A DNA stretch of 64,000 nucleotides from Thermoplasmata archaeon (lineage in GTDB: Archaea > Thermoplasmatota > Thermoplasmata > Thermoplasmatales > Thermoplasmataceae). The position numbers were made by a program, and so were the translations under genes. The stretch covers positions 1 through 64,000 of the forward strand of contig JAJZXP010000387.1 in the NCBI GenBank assembly GCA_021806345.1, read 5' to 3'. Positions 42,020 to 51,574 of this stretch are shown in pieces (positions within the stretch are counted from its first letter, which is position 1; every line of letters starts with the position of its first letter). The notes beneath the pieces were generated by a model, which saw nothing but the letters and a program-made list of their open reading frames with translations, was not told where the DNA came from and did no database searches.

Positions 42020-43012
42020 TTATTTCTTCTCTCTTTTTTTGATTTTATAATAGGTAAGAGGGTGGTTCATTTTCTCCATTGCGCAAATTTTGTCATCTCC
42101 CATGTAGCAAATATGGTTTGATCTTAGAGTTGCGCATTTTGGGGGCGTATATTTAGTCCCGGAAATTTCTCCCATAATGTGCTTGACTTGGTATTCTGTT
42201 ACCTTCTTACTGAAATCAGGAACATTTGAAAATATTTCCATGACCTTTTCTTCTTCCATACCAATATTACTCAGAAAAGAAACCAGCGCAAATCTGGCCA
42301 GGTGTGAAAGGTTTACAGATCCCTTTATATCGTTAACATAATGTTTTATGCAGGGTGGGAAACAACTCGAATCCACATTTCCCAATTCCAGATCTTTCGA
42401 TAATTCGGCACTTTTTTTGCTTATTTCTTCAATCATATTAGAATAGCTGCCCAAAGCCTTGGCCGCTAAATCTAATGGAATCTCATTCATCCTAAATTGT
42501 AGAGACTGGTAAAAATTTTCCCTCAGCATTTTGCAAACATAGCTTTTTCTGGTGAGTATGTCCCCCTTATCTATCATCTGCAATGCCAGTCTGTATTCCG
42601 CTCCTGAGATTCTGGAACAATATCTGGTAAAGTCAAAAAGTTCGATCCTGAACAATTCTTTATCTCTCTCAATGTTAAGTGAGATGTCCAGTTTTTTAGC
42701 CAGCTCCATAACTTCTTCCATCTCAATTCCATTAGCGTATGATTCAAAGTCGTCCCTCATTGACATCAGGACTCTATTTGCGAACACCCTTACATTAATC
42801 GCTCTTAGAACGACAGGGCACACGGTTGATAAGAATTCATGATTCTCCCAAATTATAAATTTAAAATTGAACTTGTTTGTCTCTATGCCTGTATTGATCT
42901 GCTTTAAAAATTCAAAGACAAAATTATTGTATTTTTCAGTCTCTTGAGTGAACTGGTTAAGGTTCTCATCCACCTTATTTGCTAGACTGACTCCCAGTTC
43001 TCCTGTAATCAT
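42020..43012 (-). CDS. priL: DNA primase large subunit PriL
   Basis: This 330-residue regulatory subunit of the archaeal/eukaryotic primase makes RNA primers with PriS. The C-terminal [4Fe-4S] domain is complete, with cysteines Cys217 (CFPPCIKHY), Cys293 (KYTPPKCATLRSNHICY), Cys302 and Cys310 (DKICAMEKMNHPLTYY). The Asn/His/Pro stretch near the end is also conserved. The N-terminal domain (about 1-190) is helical. The size fits archaeal PriL. priS is not in the window. Confidence 0.95.
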   Translation of the reverse strand: MITGELGVSLANKVDENLNQFTQETEKYNNFVFEFLKQINTGIETNKFNFKFIIWENHEFLSTVCPVVLRAINVRVFANRVLMSMRDDFESYANGIEMEEVMELAKKLDISLNIERDKELFRIELFDFTRYCSRISGAEYRLALQMIDKGDILTRKSYVCKMLRENFYQSLQFRMNEIPLDLAAKALGSYSNMIEEISKKSAELSKDLELGNVDSSCFPPCIKHYVNDIKGSVNLSHLARFALVSFLSNIGMEEEKVMEIFSNVPDFSKKVTEYQVKHIMGEISGTKYTPPKCATLRSNHICYMGDDKICAMEKMNHPLTYYKIKKREKK

Positions 43013-43088
43013 CTTAAGAGCATGCCCTTTATGAAATTAAAATCTTTTGATAAAAGACATCCGTTGAACTGATAGAATTACAATTAAT

Positions 43089-44636
43089 CTAAAGGATTGG
43101 AATGGCAAATCCATCACCCCTGGGATCTGCACCTCCCATTAAAACTCCATTTTCATTTCTTTTAATGATCTGACAGTGACCATGGGAGCTGCTCAATTGT
43201 CCAGTAAATTTATAATCTTTGAATATCCCTAACATTTCCTTTGTCACAAGTTCAGGATCTTCAAAAATCAATTGCGATGGCTTTTCATATATACTTCCGA
43301 TGAAATTTATTCTCGGGAGGTCAATGGATTCCTGCGGTGTAAATGCCTTGAGAATTAAGTTATTGATCATTGAAATGTGTATCTGGGGCTGAATATCACC
43401 CCCCATTGTTCCTATCGAAAATTCAAATTCATTTCCTCGTTCAATCATACCTGCACAAAGCGTGTGAAAAGTTCTCTTGTTTGGTTCAAGAAAATTGTGA
43501 TGATTTGGATCTAGAGAAAAGTAGGAGCCTCTGTTTTGTAATGAAAATCCTGTACCTTCGGGAACTACAGTCGATCCAAATCCTGTATAATTGCTCTGTA
43601 TCATAGAGATTGCTGAGCCATCTTCCAAAGCTATGGTAAAGTATGTTGTATCTCCTTCCCTTCCAGGTTTACCCTCATCGCTCTCTTCCATTTCAGCAAT
43701 CCGTTGGACGAAGTCTGAGCTCTGAAAATTATTCGGAAGCTTTAATCTCTCAGGATCACCAATAAAATGGTTTCTGAATTTGTTTCCTATCAACATAGCT
43801 TTCATCATTTTCCAATTACTGTTTTTTTCATCATCCATTGTTTTCAGAACATTAAGCGTGAAATTTACGGTGGCTCCCTGGCTGTTTGGTTGCAATTCGT
43901 GAATTGTTCTATCTTCAAATTCTGTGCTTAATGGTTTATCGACCAATGCTTTGTGCCCTTTCATATCCTGCACGTCGATAACCACTTCGCTCTTCGCAAA
44001 TGATTTTACTAGAAAATCCGCAACATTCCCTCTGTAAAACGAATCCAGTCCCTCTTCTGATAGTCTGTTCAGCATTACTGCCAAATCTTCCTGATAAAAG
44101 ATATCTCCAACCAACGGGTGATTTCCGCTACTGGAAAACGTGTTTATGAAATTTTTATCTTTAGTATGCCTGAGAGTTACCTCAATAGATTTTGCATAAT
44201 TGTGTGTAACCGGAAATCCATTTTTTGCAAGTGCTATTGCAGGTTCAAGCAATTCACCCAACTCCATGGTGGCATTCCGGTATAATTCGATCCAAAGCCC
44301 TACCAGACCAGGAACATTGATTGCTGCGAGCTTCCCCTGATATGGTATTTTGGATAAACCTTTTTTCTCATAAATTTCGGCATTGATATTTCTTGATGAC
44401 TTTCCACTGCTATTTATTGAAACTATTCCTTTATCATTTCTAAGCAATGCAAAACCATCCCCACCAAGACCACAAAGGTTGTTTTGAGTCACACTTAACA
44501 CCGCGCTTGTAGCAATGGCTGCATCACAGATATTTCCGCCTCGCTCTATTATCTTGACTCCTGCTAATGATGCCTGTAAGCTAGAAGTTGAAACAATCCC
44601 CTTTTGGGACATTGCGTCTGGTCTAGTTCTATTCAT
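43089..44636 (-). CDS. ggt: Gamma-glutamyltransferase
   Basis: This 515-residue N-terminal-nucleophile enzyme cleaves gamma-glutamyl bonds, as in glutathione or gamma-glutamyl peptides. The autocatalytic region GDTTYFTIALEDGSAISMIQSNYTGFGS contains the threonine at the start of the small subunit. Upstream are NLCGLGGDGFALL and SSGKSSRNINAEIYEKKG. The C-terminal GNEFEFSIGTMGGDIQPQIHISMI and GGADPRGDG are typical. No signal peptide is visible, so it may be cytoplasmic. The ATG at 44636 (TGA-AA-ATG junction) is preferred over a TTG six bases earlier. It is coupled to an M24 dipeptidase. Confidence 0.93.
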   Translation of the reverse strand: MNRTRPDAMSQKGIVSTSSLQASLAGVKIIERGGNICDAAIATSAVLSVTQNNLCGLGGDGFALLRNDKGIVSINSSGKSSRNINAEIYEKKGLSKIPYQGKLAAINVPGLVGLWIELYRNATMELGELLEPAIALAKNGFPVTHNYAKSIEVTLRHTKDKNFINTFSSSGNHPLVGDIFYQEDLAVMLNRLSEEGLDSFYRGNVADFLVKSFAKSEVVIDVQDMKGHKALVDKPLSTEFEDRTIHELQPNSQGATVNFTLNVLKTMDDEKNSNWKMMKAMLIGNKFRNHFIGDPERLKLPNNFQSSDFVQRIAEMEESDEGKPGREGDTTYFTIALEDGSAISMIQSNYTGFGSTVVPEGTGFSLQNRGSYFSLDPNHHNFLEPNKRTFHTLCAGMIERGNEFEFSIGTMGGDIQPQIHISMINNLILKAFTPQESIDLPRINFIGSIYEKPSQLIFEDPELVTKEMLGIFKDYKFTGQLSSSHGHCQIIKRNENGVLMGGADPRGDGFAIPIL

Positions 44637-44638
44637 TT

Positions 44639-45718
44639 TCAAATTTCTCTCAACTCCCTGGTTGCGCCCTTTGAAATAACTTCACAGCCATCCTTTTCCA
44701 CAACAACATCATCCTCAATTCTCACTCCAAGATTTCCAGGAAGATAAATTCCAGGCTCATTTGTTACAACCATGTTGGCCTTTAATGGAAAATCAAGTGT
44801 TGAAGATAGGGCTGGGTGATCGTGAACCTCAAGTCCAATCCCGTGCCCTAGAGAATGAATAAACCTACCTTTGTACTTTGTTGAGTCAATCACGGTTCTG
44901 GCTTTAATATCAACATCCTTTCCGTTTGCTCCTTCCTTAATGAGTTTCATGGAATCTTCCTGTGCCTTATATACTGTGGAATAAACCTCTTTCAGCTCTT
45001 CTGTCCCCTTTCCAAAAGATACTGTTCTTGTAACATCAGAACAGTAACCGTTGTATTCTGCTCCATAATCGATCAAAACTCCATCTCCTAACTTCAGCTT
45101 CCTCATTCCTGGGGAATAGTGGGGCTGGGATGCATTTTCACCGAAAGCAACAATTGTTGAAAAGGACGGGCCATCTGCTCCATTATTCATCATTTCGTAA
45201 ACAACTAATGCAGCAACTTCCTTTTCAGTCATTCCTTCCTTTAGCTTTTCGAAAACTGGTTCTATGGAATCGCTTGCAATTTTTGCCGCTTCCCTAAGAT
45301 ATTTCAACTCTTTTGAATTCTTCGTTATCCTTGCTTCTTTTAGGGAAACAGAGACGTCAACGAAATCCTTGTCAGGAATAATTCTCAGTAGATTCTTGTA
45401 ATTTTCAAGTGTAAGGGATGAATAGTTCAATCCCACGGTGTTAAAACTCAACAGATCATTCTTAAGCATTTCTTCATAATTTTTCCTGCTTTTGAATATC
45501 TTAACGTCGAGTCCTGTACTTCTTGCTGTTTCCTCCTCCAATATAGAAGTGTAAATAGTTGCTTTTTTCGGGGTTGCTATTATGAAAGAACCTTCAAAGA
45601 GACCTCCACTACTTTTGGTAATATATTGAAAAGACTTATCCAGTGCGCCTTCTCCTCCGTTTACAATTAATATTGCCTCGCTTTCCCTGGCAAAATTGAA
45701 TATGTTGGTGAAATCCAT
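44639..45718 (-). CDS. Xaa-Pro dipeptidase (M24 family)
   Basis: This 359-residue peptidase has N-terminal creatinase-like (1-130) and pita-bread domains. Metal ligands are in GDGVLIDYGAEYNGYCSDVTRTVSFG (two Asp), HSLGHGIGLEVHDHP (His), MVVTNEPGIYLPGNLGVRIEDDV (two Glu). The catalytic residues are intact. Prolidases release Pro or N-terminal residues from short peptides, which fits the linked gamma-glutamyltransferase gene downstream. It is probably the first gene of this short minus-strand operon. Confidence 0.92.
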   Translation of the reverse strand: MDFTNIFNFARESEAILIVNGGEGALDKSFQYITKSSGGLFEGSFIIATPKKATIYTSILEEETARSTGLDVKIFKSRKNYEEMLKNDLLSFNTVGLNYSSLTLENYKNLLRIIPDKDFVDVSVSLKEARITKNSKELKYLREAAKIASDSIEPVFEKLKEGMTEKEVAALVVYEMMNNGADGPSFSTIVAFGENASQPHYSPGMRKLKLGDGVLIDYGAEYNGYCSDVTRTVSFGKGTEELKEVYSTVYKAQEDSMKLIKEGANGKDVDIKARTVIDSTKYKGRFIHSLGHGIGLEVHDHPALSSTLDFPLKANMVVTNEPGIYLPGNLGVRIEDDVVVEKDGCEVISKGATRELREI

Positions 45719-45797
45719 AGATTCCCATGATTCCTATGTATTTATACATTGATAAATAATGAAAATAAAGGTACGTGGAATTTAAAGATTTAATTCA

Positions 45798-47378
45798 ATG
45801 GCAGAATACCTCCCTGTGATAAAGTCTCAAACATTTTTCGGTTCGGCAAGAACTGGAATTATTCAACTGAACGATCAGGAAATATCTTTTCCAGCATTAA
45901 TAGAACCTGGGATTTTTAATTTTGCCGATGGAACTTTTAAACTCTTCAATGAGAAATTTGAACCAAGAACAGAAGAGTTAAGGGGTAGGCAATTAAACAT
46001 ATTTGAAAGTGAAAACTTCTTTGTTCCTTCAGTTGATCCCTCCATCATCTTAAGAAGTAAAAGAATGACCTCTGCGATTATGGAATTAAAGTCAAAACTG
46101 GGATACGAAAAACTGCTTTATGTTCCAGGTATTTCTGATCCCTATATTGTACCCCAACTTTACCTTCTTGGGATGGATATATTCGACACAATTCAGGCTA
46201 GCATGGAGGGCCAAAAAGGGATTGAGTATTCCATGATGGGGAGGCTCCACACACAGAGCAATTCTGTTGAATCAAACAAAGGATTTTTAAGGGAAATTCT
46301 AAAGCTTTTGTCGCTGGGCACCTCAGGGTTAACACTTATGGAACTAGTGGAAAGGTGGAATATAAGTCCAAAGGGAAATGAAGTTGTGAGGAGAATATAT
46401 TCTGATTTCTACGGGGATTTCGAAAAAAGTTATCCGAGGTTTGCAAATTCAGTTCTGGCAAGCAGTACAATATCGTCAGGAAGGCCAGAAATTCAGAGAT
46501 TTAATTCATACATAACAGGAGAATATAGAAAACCGTCTGAACCCTCAATTGCCCTATTCATTCCGTGTTCTGCCAGAAAACCTTATTCCACTTCAAAATC
46601 CCACATTGCACTTTCCAATGCCTTAGGTTCCCTAAAGAAGAATGTTCATGAAATTATCCTTACATCCCCTCTTTCAATAGTGCCTAGAGAACTGGAGGAA
46701 GTATATCCTGCGGGTTTTTATGATATTTCAGTAATAGGTGAGTGGTATGAGGATGAAAAAAAGGCACTGAAAGTTTCTATTGATGAATTCTTGGCAAACA
46801 ACAGTTATAAAGAAAAAATTTTCTTCCTGCACAAGGATATGGAATTTATAGAAGAAACACTTCCCAAGGGAGCAAGATTTATAGAATGGAAAAGAAATGT
46901 ACCCGATCCGTTTGAGGAACTTCTCAAAGTATTAAGGGAACTTGCCATGCAACAGGCTGTTAAAAGGGACTTCGCAAAGGAGAAATTAAAGGCAATGGCA
47001 ATTTATCAATTTGGGAGCTGGATTAAACCCTATTTGGAGGAATTGAAAGTCACCAGAATGTTCAACCAGCTAATGCTGACTGGTACAGGAGGCAATCCAT
47101 TCTTTATTTTCAATCCCGAACTCGGTAAAATGACCATTCATCGTAATGCGGCAAATCTGTTCCTGGACAACAATAGGTATCTGATAGAAATCGACGATTT
47201 TAAGCCAACTGCTAACATTTACGCAATGGGAATTAAGAACTGCTCCAAAGATATAAGGCAGGAGGATGAGATTGTGATTCACCACGGTGGCGAAATCAGG
47301 GGAACCGGAATCTCAAAAATGAGTTGGGAAATAATGATAAAAAGTAGAAAAGGAATAGCAGTAAAAGTCAGAGGTTAA
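45798..47378 (+). CDS. arcS: Archaeosine synthase ArcS
   Basis: This 526-residue tRNA-guanine-transglycosylase-like protein has lost the catalytic TGT function and converts preQ0-modified tRNA to archaeosine at position 15. It has the ArcS motif FIPCSARKPYSTSKSHIALSNAL (about 253-275) that defines the family, a TGT-like N-terminal barrel, and a C-terminal PUA domain (about 430-526, MTIHRNAANLFLDNN...GDEIVIHHGGEIRGTG). The length is normal. It is transcribed alone, divergent from the dipeptidase gene. Confidence 0.9.
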   Translation: MAEYLPVIKSQTFFGSARTGIIQLNDQEISFPALIEPGIFNFADGTFKLFNEKFEPRTEELRGRQLNIFESENFFVPSVDPSIILRSKRMTSAIMELKSKLGYEKLLYVPGISDPYIVPQLYLLGMDIFDTIQASMEGQKGIEYSMMGRLHTQSNSVESNKGFLREILKLLSLGTSGLTLMELVERWNISPKGNEVVRRIYSDFYGDFEKSYPRFANSVLASSTISSGRPEIQRFNSYITGEYRKPSEPSIALFIPCSARKPYSTSKSHIALSNALGSLKKNVHEIILTSPLSIVPRELEEVYPAGFYDISVIGEWYEDEKKALKVSIDEFLANNSYKEKIFFLHKDMEFIEETLPKGARFIEWKRNVPDPFEELLKVLRELAMQQAVKRDFAKEKLKAMAIYQFGSWIKPYLEELKVTRMFNQLMLTGTGGNPFFIFNPELGKMTIHRNAANLFLDNNRYLIEIDDFKPTANIYAMGIKNCSKDIRQEDEIVIHHGGEIRGTGISKMSWEIMIKSRKGIAVKVRG

Positions 47379-47435
47379 AAGAAATAAAAACATGGTCTTT
47401 TGTTAATAATTTTAAGCAAAAATCTTAACAAATCT

Positions 47436-47450
47436 TATACATAAATTTAA
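47436..47450 (+). promoter_or_regulatory. TATA box of the MoxR/DUF58 operon
   Basis: TTATACATAAATTTA lies 25-39 bp before the ATG at 47475, consistent with a near-leaderless mRNA for the six-gene operon to 54734. Confidence 0.5.
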
Positions 47451-47474
47451 TTACTAAAATCGTTTAATCCTACT

Positions 47475-50400
47475 ATGGTCGAGGTTAATGCCAAATTCAT
47501 TGTTGCTTTGGTTGTGGCGGCAGTGTTAATTGGCGCAGGTTTCTCGGTCTTCCACGAGACATATAACGCTCAACCTTATACGGAGATCAAACTTCCTCAA
47601 ATTTTTTTGAACGAAAAACAAATGTTAGCATTTAGCAGGGATGGCTCATCATTTAGCCTGCTAAACAGGTCAAATATTTTGCTAAACGGCCACGTCACTC
47701 TTTCCAGTGGAGCTAATTATAATGGTGAGATATATATATTCGATTTCCCCTGGGTAGTTCCAGTAAAAGTTCAGAATGGTTATTATGAAGTTACCCTGTT
47801 ACATTTCGGTTCGTACACCATAGGATATAAGGCCAGCGGATATCACAGGGCATTCACGAAGTTTTCTATACTTAGCGGCTCCAGCATTACAGAAAACGTA
47901 GCTATACAGACAGAAGGATCGTATCAGGTAAATGGAGACACACAAAATATCACAAAATCTCCGGTTCAAAACGTTAATCTAACATTTGTTTCCTTTTTTG
48001 GGTTCTTTAACGCATCAAGTAATGGAAAAGGAAAATTCAGTACAAAGCTACAAAACGGAACTTACCTGTCCATCACAATTAAAAGAAATTATAATCTGAC
48101 TCCCAAGCCTAAGTTCTTCAACGTTTCAGCTGGTAATTTAAACAATTTAGTTTTGACCATGAAAAGAACTAGTAATGCAACGTATCCAGTATCCGGAAGA
48201 GTACAAAATGATCTTGGTGTACCTCTAGCTGGGGTAAAAGTGTTCGATGCGGGTCAAAACACCACCAAAACTAGCTCGAAAAATTTAAGCTCTAACTATG
48301 TCCTAACCAACAACCTGGGGCTTTACACAATCTGTGTTCCAGCAGGAATAAATGTGTTAGGATTTGTTCACAATGGATATATTGCTGCACACTCACAACC
48401 AATAGATGTATTTAGAAACATAAGCAATGTCAATCAAAATTTAACCGTCATAGATCCATTCGTGCAGCTTGGAATTAACGCGAATAACACGGGATTAAAG
48501 TTCCTTCCCACGTTCATGGATTCACAGGTAAACTCCAGAATCACCGGTAACAACTCAATTCCACTCTTTGCATCATATAATCCATTGAGTTCACTCTCAC
48601 TGTCACTCAACAACAAGTTTTATTCCCCCAATAAGGTAAACGAAGGATCATTCTTACCCAACTTCACAACCGTAATTGTTGGGAGTTTCAACGGAACAAT
48701 ATACCACACTTCAGTCACAACCAATGCATTGGGATTGGCAAAGCTCCCCGTACTATTCTCAGGAGTCTATAATCTGGCCGTGTATGTTCCAGGATTCAAC
48801 TGGATACCGTATAATGTTACAACTCAAACCAATTTAATAAGTGCAGTCTATTCAGTTTATCTAGAACCACTTCCAGGACAATATTTCCAGTTTAGCGGCA
48901 ACACCCTTAACGGAGTGGACCTTGCGGTTCTTGCGTACCCAAACATAACTCTACTTGAAAATGGATTGGTTGTTAATGCTTCACTGGAGAACTCTCAAAC
49001 CGGCTCATTTAGTTTCAAATACTTTGTGGACACTTCACAAATTTATTCGATCAAACTCGGAATCAGCGTTCAACAGGTTGGATTCCAGAATCAGACGATA
49101 TCCAAAGTAGTGGCCAGCACCTCTCCTTCAAACTTAGTTGGCATCGTCCTAAAGGCAAATCCAGTCTTCAGCATTGGACAAGGATTTAATGAGACATCCA
49201 AGCCAACTCCAGGACTGGATCAGAAAAATCTATCACAATTCGCCAACGCGATTTCTTCGGATAAGTTCAACAAGGGAAACGAAAGTATTAGCCTTTCAGA
49301 GGTAGTAAATCAAACTCTTCCCATTCAAAATTATGTAGTTTTGAGTCAGGTAAATGGAGTTATATACAGCAAAGTATTGAATAATTTTGGAAAAAATGCG
49401 TTTGTGAACACAACATTTTCTACAAATTTTAACCTTACAACAGTAAATCAATACTATCTGGATAAAAATGTAAATTCCAGCAATTCACGGAAGCAATCCA
49501 TGATAATTCACGCAAAAGAGAGAAATTTAAAATACGACTTTCTTAATTTGACAGATCTCCTTTATCAAAAGGCAGATTCTCTCTATTCCACAAGCTACGG
49601 GGTCAATCTGAATGTATCACCATCTGCAAGTGCCCTCGTGAATAGCAATTCGGCATACAGCGTAAATTATCACTCATCTAAAGCATTAAGAAATGATGCC
49701 CAGGTGGAGTTTCTGTTGTCGAATGGAATATACAACTTTACATACAACAGCAATGGCTTTATTGCTAACAGTACATCTATCTACAACAATGTGGGGAGAA
49801 ATAGTTTTAGCATGAATCTAAGTCAATATGGTGTTTTAACACTGATAAAATCTAATGTAAATTTTGATTATACTAATACGCTCAAATCCAAAACAATATC
49901 CACAGTTAATTACACTTTAGGAGGCTTACAAAAGTACAACACAACCACAAGTAAGAATTATTCAATAAATACGCCCGCAATTATATCCACGCGCTTGAGT
50001 TACTACATAAGCACAGTTCTGTCTGTTGATCGAGTTACCTTTTACTCCAATTCTTCTACTGTAACATCGAGCGAACCTATGGATACACAATTCTTAAATA
50101 TTTCATCTACCACAATATCAAGCATTCTTGAGCAAACTCCATATCAGCAAAATCCGACAAAGTATCAATTATACAATAACTCAATAAATCTTAAGGGATT
50201 ATCTGGCTTCATAACCAACATGACCATATACTCAGGAAGTTCAAAGGGATTCGTAAATGGCTTTAATTTATCCACCGGCACAATTGGTTATTTAAACAAC
50301 AAAGTTTTATTTAAAACAGAGAGTGCAGGTGACAGTAATTTAACCAATAATCTTAAATTCATAGCTGGAAATAACTATAAGGTAGATATCAACCTCGGGC

Positions 50401-50492
50401 AGGTGCAAACTAATTTGGCTTCAAATGGAGAGTATTTAATGTATATGGGGGTCGTCAGCGTGGTGTTGAATCAAAAAGTGGGGGGTGAATAA
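47475..50492 (+). CDS. Large surface-exposed protein with carboxypeptidase-regulatory-like beta domains
   Basis: This 1005-residue protein has an N-terminal membrane anchor (about 8-30) and an otherwise extracytoplasmic body with about 40 N-glycosylation sequons. Beta-sandwich units like the carboxypeptidase-regulatory domain are visible at about 55-145, 150-210 and 235-320 (SGRVQNDLGVPLAGVKVFDAGQNTTKTS). The remainder is Asn/Ser/Thr-rich beta structure with no enzyme motif. No second membrane helix or cell-wall motif is seen. It is probably a signal-anchored surface glycoprotein. The lead position in the MoxR/DUF58 operon suggests it is the client or structural partner of that ATPase (inference). 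Confidence 0.75.
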   Translation: MVEVNAKFIVALVVAAVLIGAGFSVFHETYNAQPYTEIKLPQIFLNEKQMLAFSRDGSSFSLLNRSNILLNGHVTLSSGANYNGEIYIFDFPWVVPVKVQNGYYEVTLLHFGSYTIGYKASGYHRAFTKFSILSGSSITENVAIQTEGSYQVNGDTQNITKSPVQNVNLTFVSFFGFFNASSNGKGKFSTKLQNGTYLSITIKRNYNLTPKPKFFNVSAGNLNNLVLTMKRTSNATYPVSGRVQNDLGVPLAGVKVFDAGQNTTKTSSKNLSSNYVLTNNLGLYTICVPAGINVLGFVHNGYIAAHSQPIDVFRNISNVNQNLTVIDPFVQLGINANNTGLKFLPTFMDSQVNSRITGNNSIPLFASYNPLSSLSLSLNNKFYSPNKVNEGSFLPNFTTVIVGSFNGTIYHTSVTTNALGLAKLPVLFSGVYNLAVYVPGFNWIPYNVTTQTNLISAVYSVYLEPLPGQYFQFSGNTLNGVDLAVLAYPNITLLENGLVVNASLENSQTGSFSFKYFVDTSQIYSIKLGISVQQVGFQNQTISKVVASTSPSNLVGIVLKANPVFSIGQGFNETSKPTPGLDQKNLSQFANAISSDKFNKGNESISLSEVVNQTLPIQNYVVLSQVNGVIYSKVLNNFGKNAFVNTTFSTNFNLTTVNQYYLDKNVNSSNSRKQSMIIHAKERNLKYDFLNLTDLLYQKADSLYSTSYGVNLNVSPSASALVNSNSAYSVNYHSSKALRNDAQVEFLLSNGIYNFTYNSNGFIANSTSIYNNVGRNSFSMNLSQYGVLTLIKSNVNFDYTNTLKSKTISTVNYTLGGLQKYNTTTSKNYSINTPAIISTRLSYYISTVLSVDRVTFYSNSSTVTSSEPMDTQFLNISSTTISSILEQTPYQQNPTKYQLYNNSINLKGLSGFITNMTIYSGSSKGFVNGFNLSTGTIGYLNNKVLFKTESAGDSNLTNNLKFIAGNNYKVDINLGQVQTNLASNGEYLMYMGVVSVVLNQKVGGE

Positions 50493-51062
50493 ATGGAAAA
50501 TGGTGGAAATGATCAGGAAACAATGAATGAAATACAAGCATTGCTCAGTGGAGAAAAAAAGAAGAAAAAAGCTGGTTTTTTTAGCAGAAAAAAGAGACCC
50601 GTTAAGGAAGAGACTAAAATAAGGGTTAAAACCATAATGGATATTCCGCCCCTGGTTAATGCAAGGAGAAACATAGGGAATAACGACATTGCAAAGGCGG
50701 CAACGGATGCTAAGAGAGATGCGCAGAAAGATATTGAGAAATATTTTCAAATTTCCTTAAGTGGAAATCTTCCACTGATGGCAGCAATCATAAATCAATT
50801 GGAAAATCAGAAGATAGACATCAGTTCGGAGGCGTTAGTTGATAATGACGTCCTCGTTAAAGATGTTCAGAAAAGTGCTAAAGGTCCAGACGACAGTACG
50901 ATGGTAATGACTCTCAGGAAATTTTCGTCGTTCCTTTCTGAAATTTACCTCCCAACAATTTACTCACAGGCACCTGAGATAGACGGACAGAAACTACTTT
51001 CGCTCATAACGGATGTGTACAATTACATGGACGTCAAAAAATTATATTATATAGATGAGTAG
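50493..51062 (+). CDS. Cytoplasmic protein of MoxR operon, unknown
   Basis: This 189-residue soluble protein starts directly after the TAA of the large surface gene. Residues 20-50 are strongly basic (KKKKKAGFFSRKKR), followed by helical, charged segments (AKAATDAKRDAQKDIEKYF...LMAAIINQLENQKID), then ISS..VSDVQKSA and a C-terminal LRKFSSFLSEIYLPTIYSQAPEIDGQK. It is unrecognised. The basic N-terminus might bind RNA, DNA or lipid head groups. Position suggests an adaptor between the anchored surface protein and the MoxR ATPase. Confidence 0.65.
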   Translation: MENGGNDQETMNEIQALLSGEKKKKKAGFFSRKKRPVKEETKIRVKTIMDIPPLVNARRNIGNNDIAKAATDAKRDAQKDIEKYFQISLSGNLPLMAAIINQLENQKIDISSEALVDNDVLVKDVQKSAKGPDDSTMVMTLRKFSSFLSEIYLPTIYSQAPEIDGQKLLSLITDVYNYMDVKKLYYIDE

Positions 51063-51070
51063 GTATAATT

Positions 51071-51574
51071 ATGATTGAATTGTACAGTTTGGGTCTTAGT
51101 CCTCCGAATATTTCAATGGGAGCTCTAATTTCTGAAATTCAGAGCAATCCCTACAGCATGTTCATTTTTCTGGTTCCCATGATTGCTCTGGTCGCTTACG
51201 TATTAAAGCTGAAAATCGGAAGTTTTAGAACTAAGGTCACATCAAATCCAACACTTGTACAGGAAAAGGAAAAGTTTGAACTCCCAAGAGATACAATAAA
51301 TTTGGAGATGAGTTTTGTGGAAAATAATGATTATGATCATTTTGAAAGTATGCTTGAAGAAAAATCGAAGGCTATGTTAAATTATACAAAATTGCTTGTT
51401 AAAATTGCCAGGAGATATAGAAGGATAAAGTATAGGGCAAATCTGACCGCAAGTGAAAATAAGAAGAAAAAATTGAATAGCATGCTCAAGAGTGAGATGG
51501 AAGAGATGATTAACTTATTTGGTCAAATGGAATCAATTAAAATGGGATTATCCGCTAAAAAGGGTGAGAAATAA
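51071..51574 (+). CDS. Single-pass membrane protein of MoxR operon, unknown
   Basis: This 167-residue protein has one hydrophobic helix (about 30-48) near its N-terminus and a charged cytoplasmic helical tail (DYDHFESMLEEKSKAMLNYTKLLVKIARRYRRIKYRANLTASENKKKK). It matches no family recognised. The long basic helix may pack against the membrane or contact MoxR. Its ATG follows the previous gene by 8 bases, and its stop overlaps the MoxR start by one base. Confidence 0.65.
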   Translation: MIELYSLGLSPPNISMGALISEIQSNPYSMFIFLVPMIALVAYVLKLKIGSFRTKVTSNPTLVQEKEKFELPRDTINLEMSFVENNDYDHFESMLEEKSKAMLNYTKLLVKIARRYRRIKYRANLTASENKKKKLNSMLKSEMEEMINLFGQMESIKMGLSAKKGEK

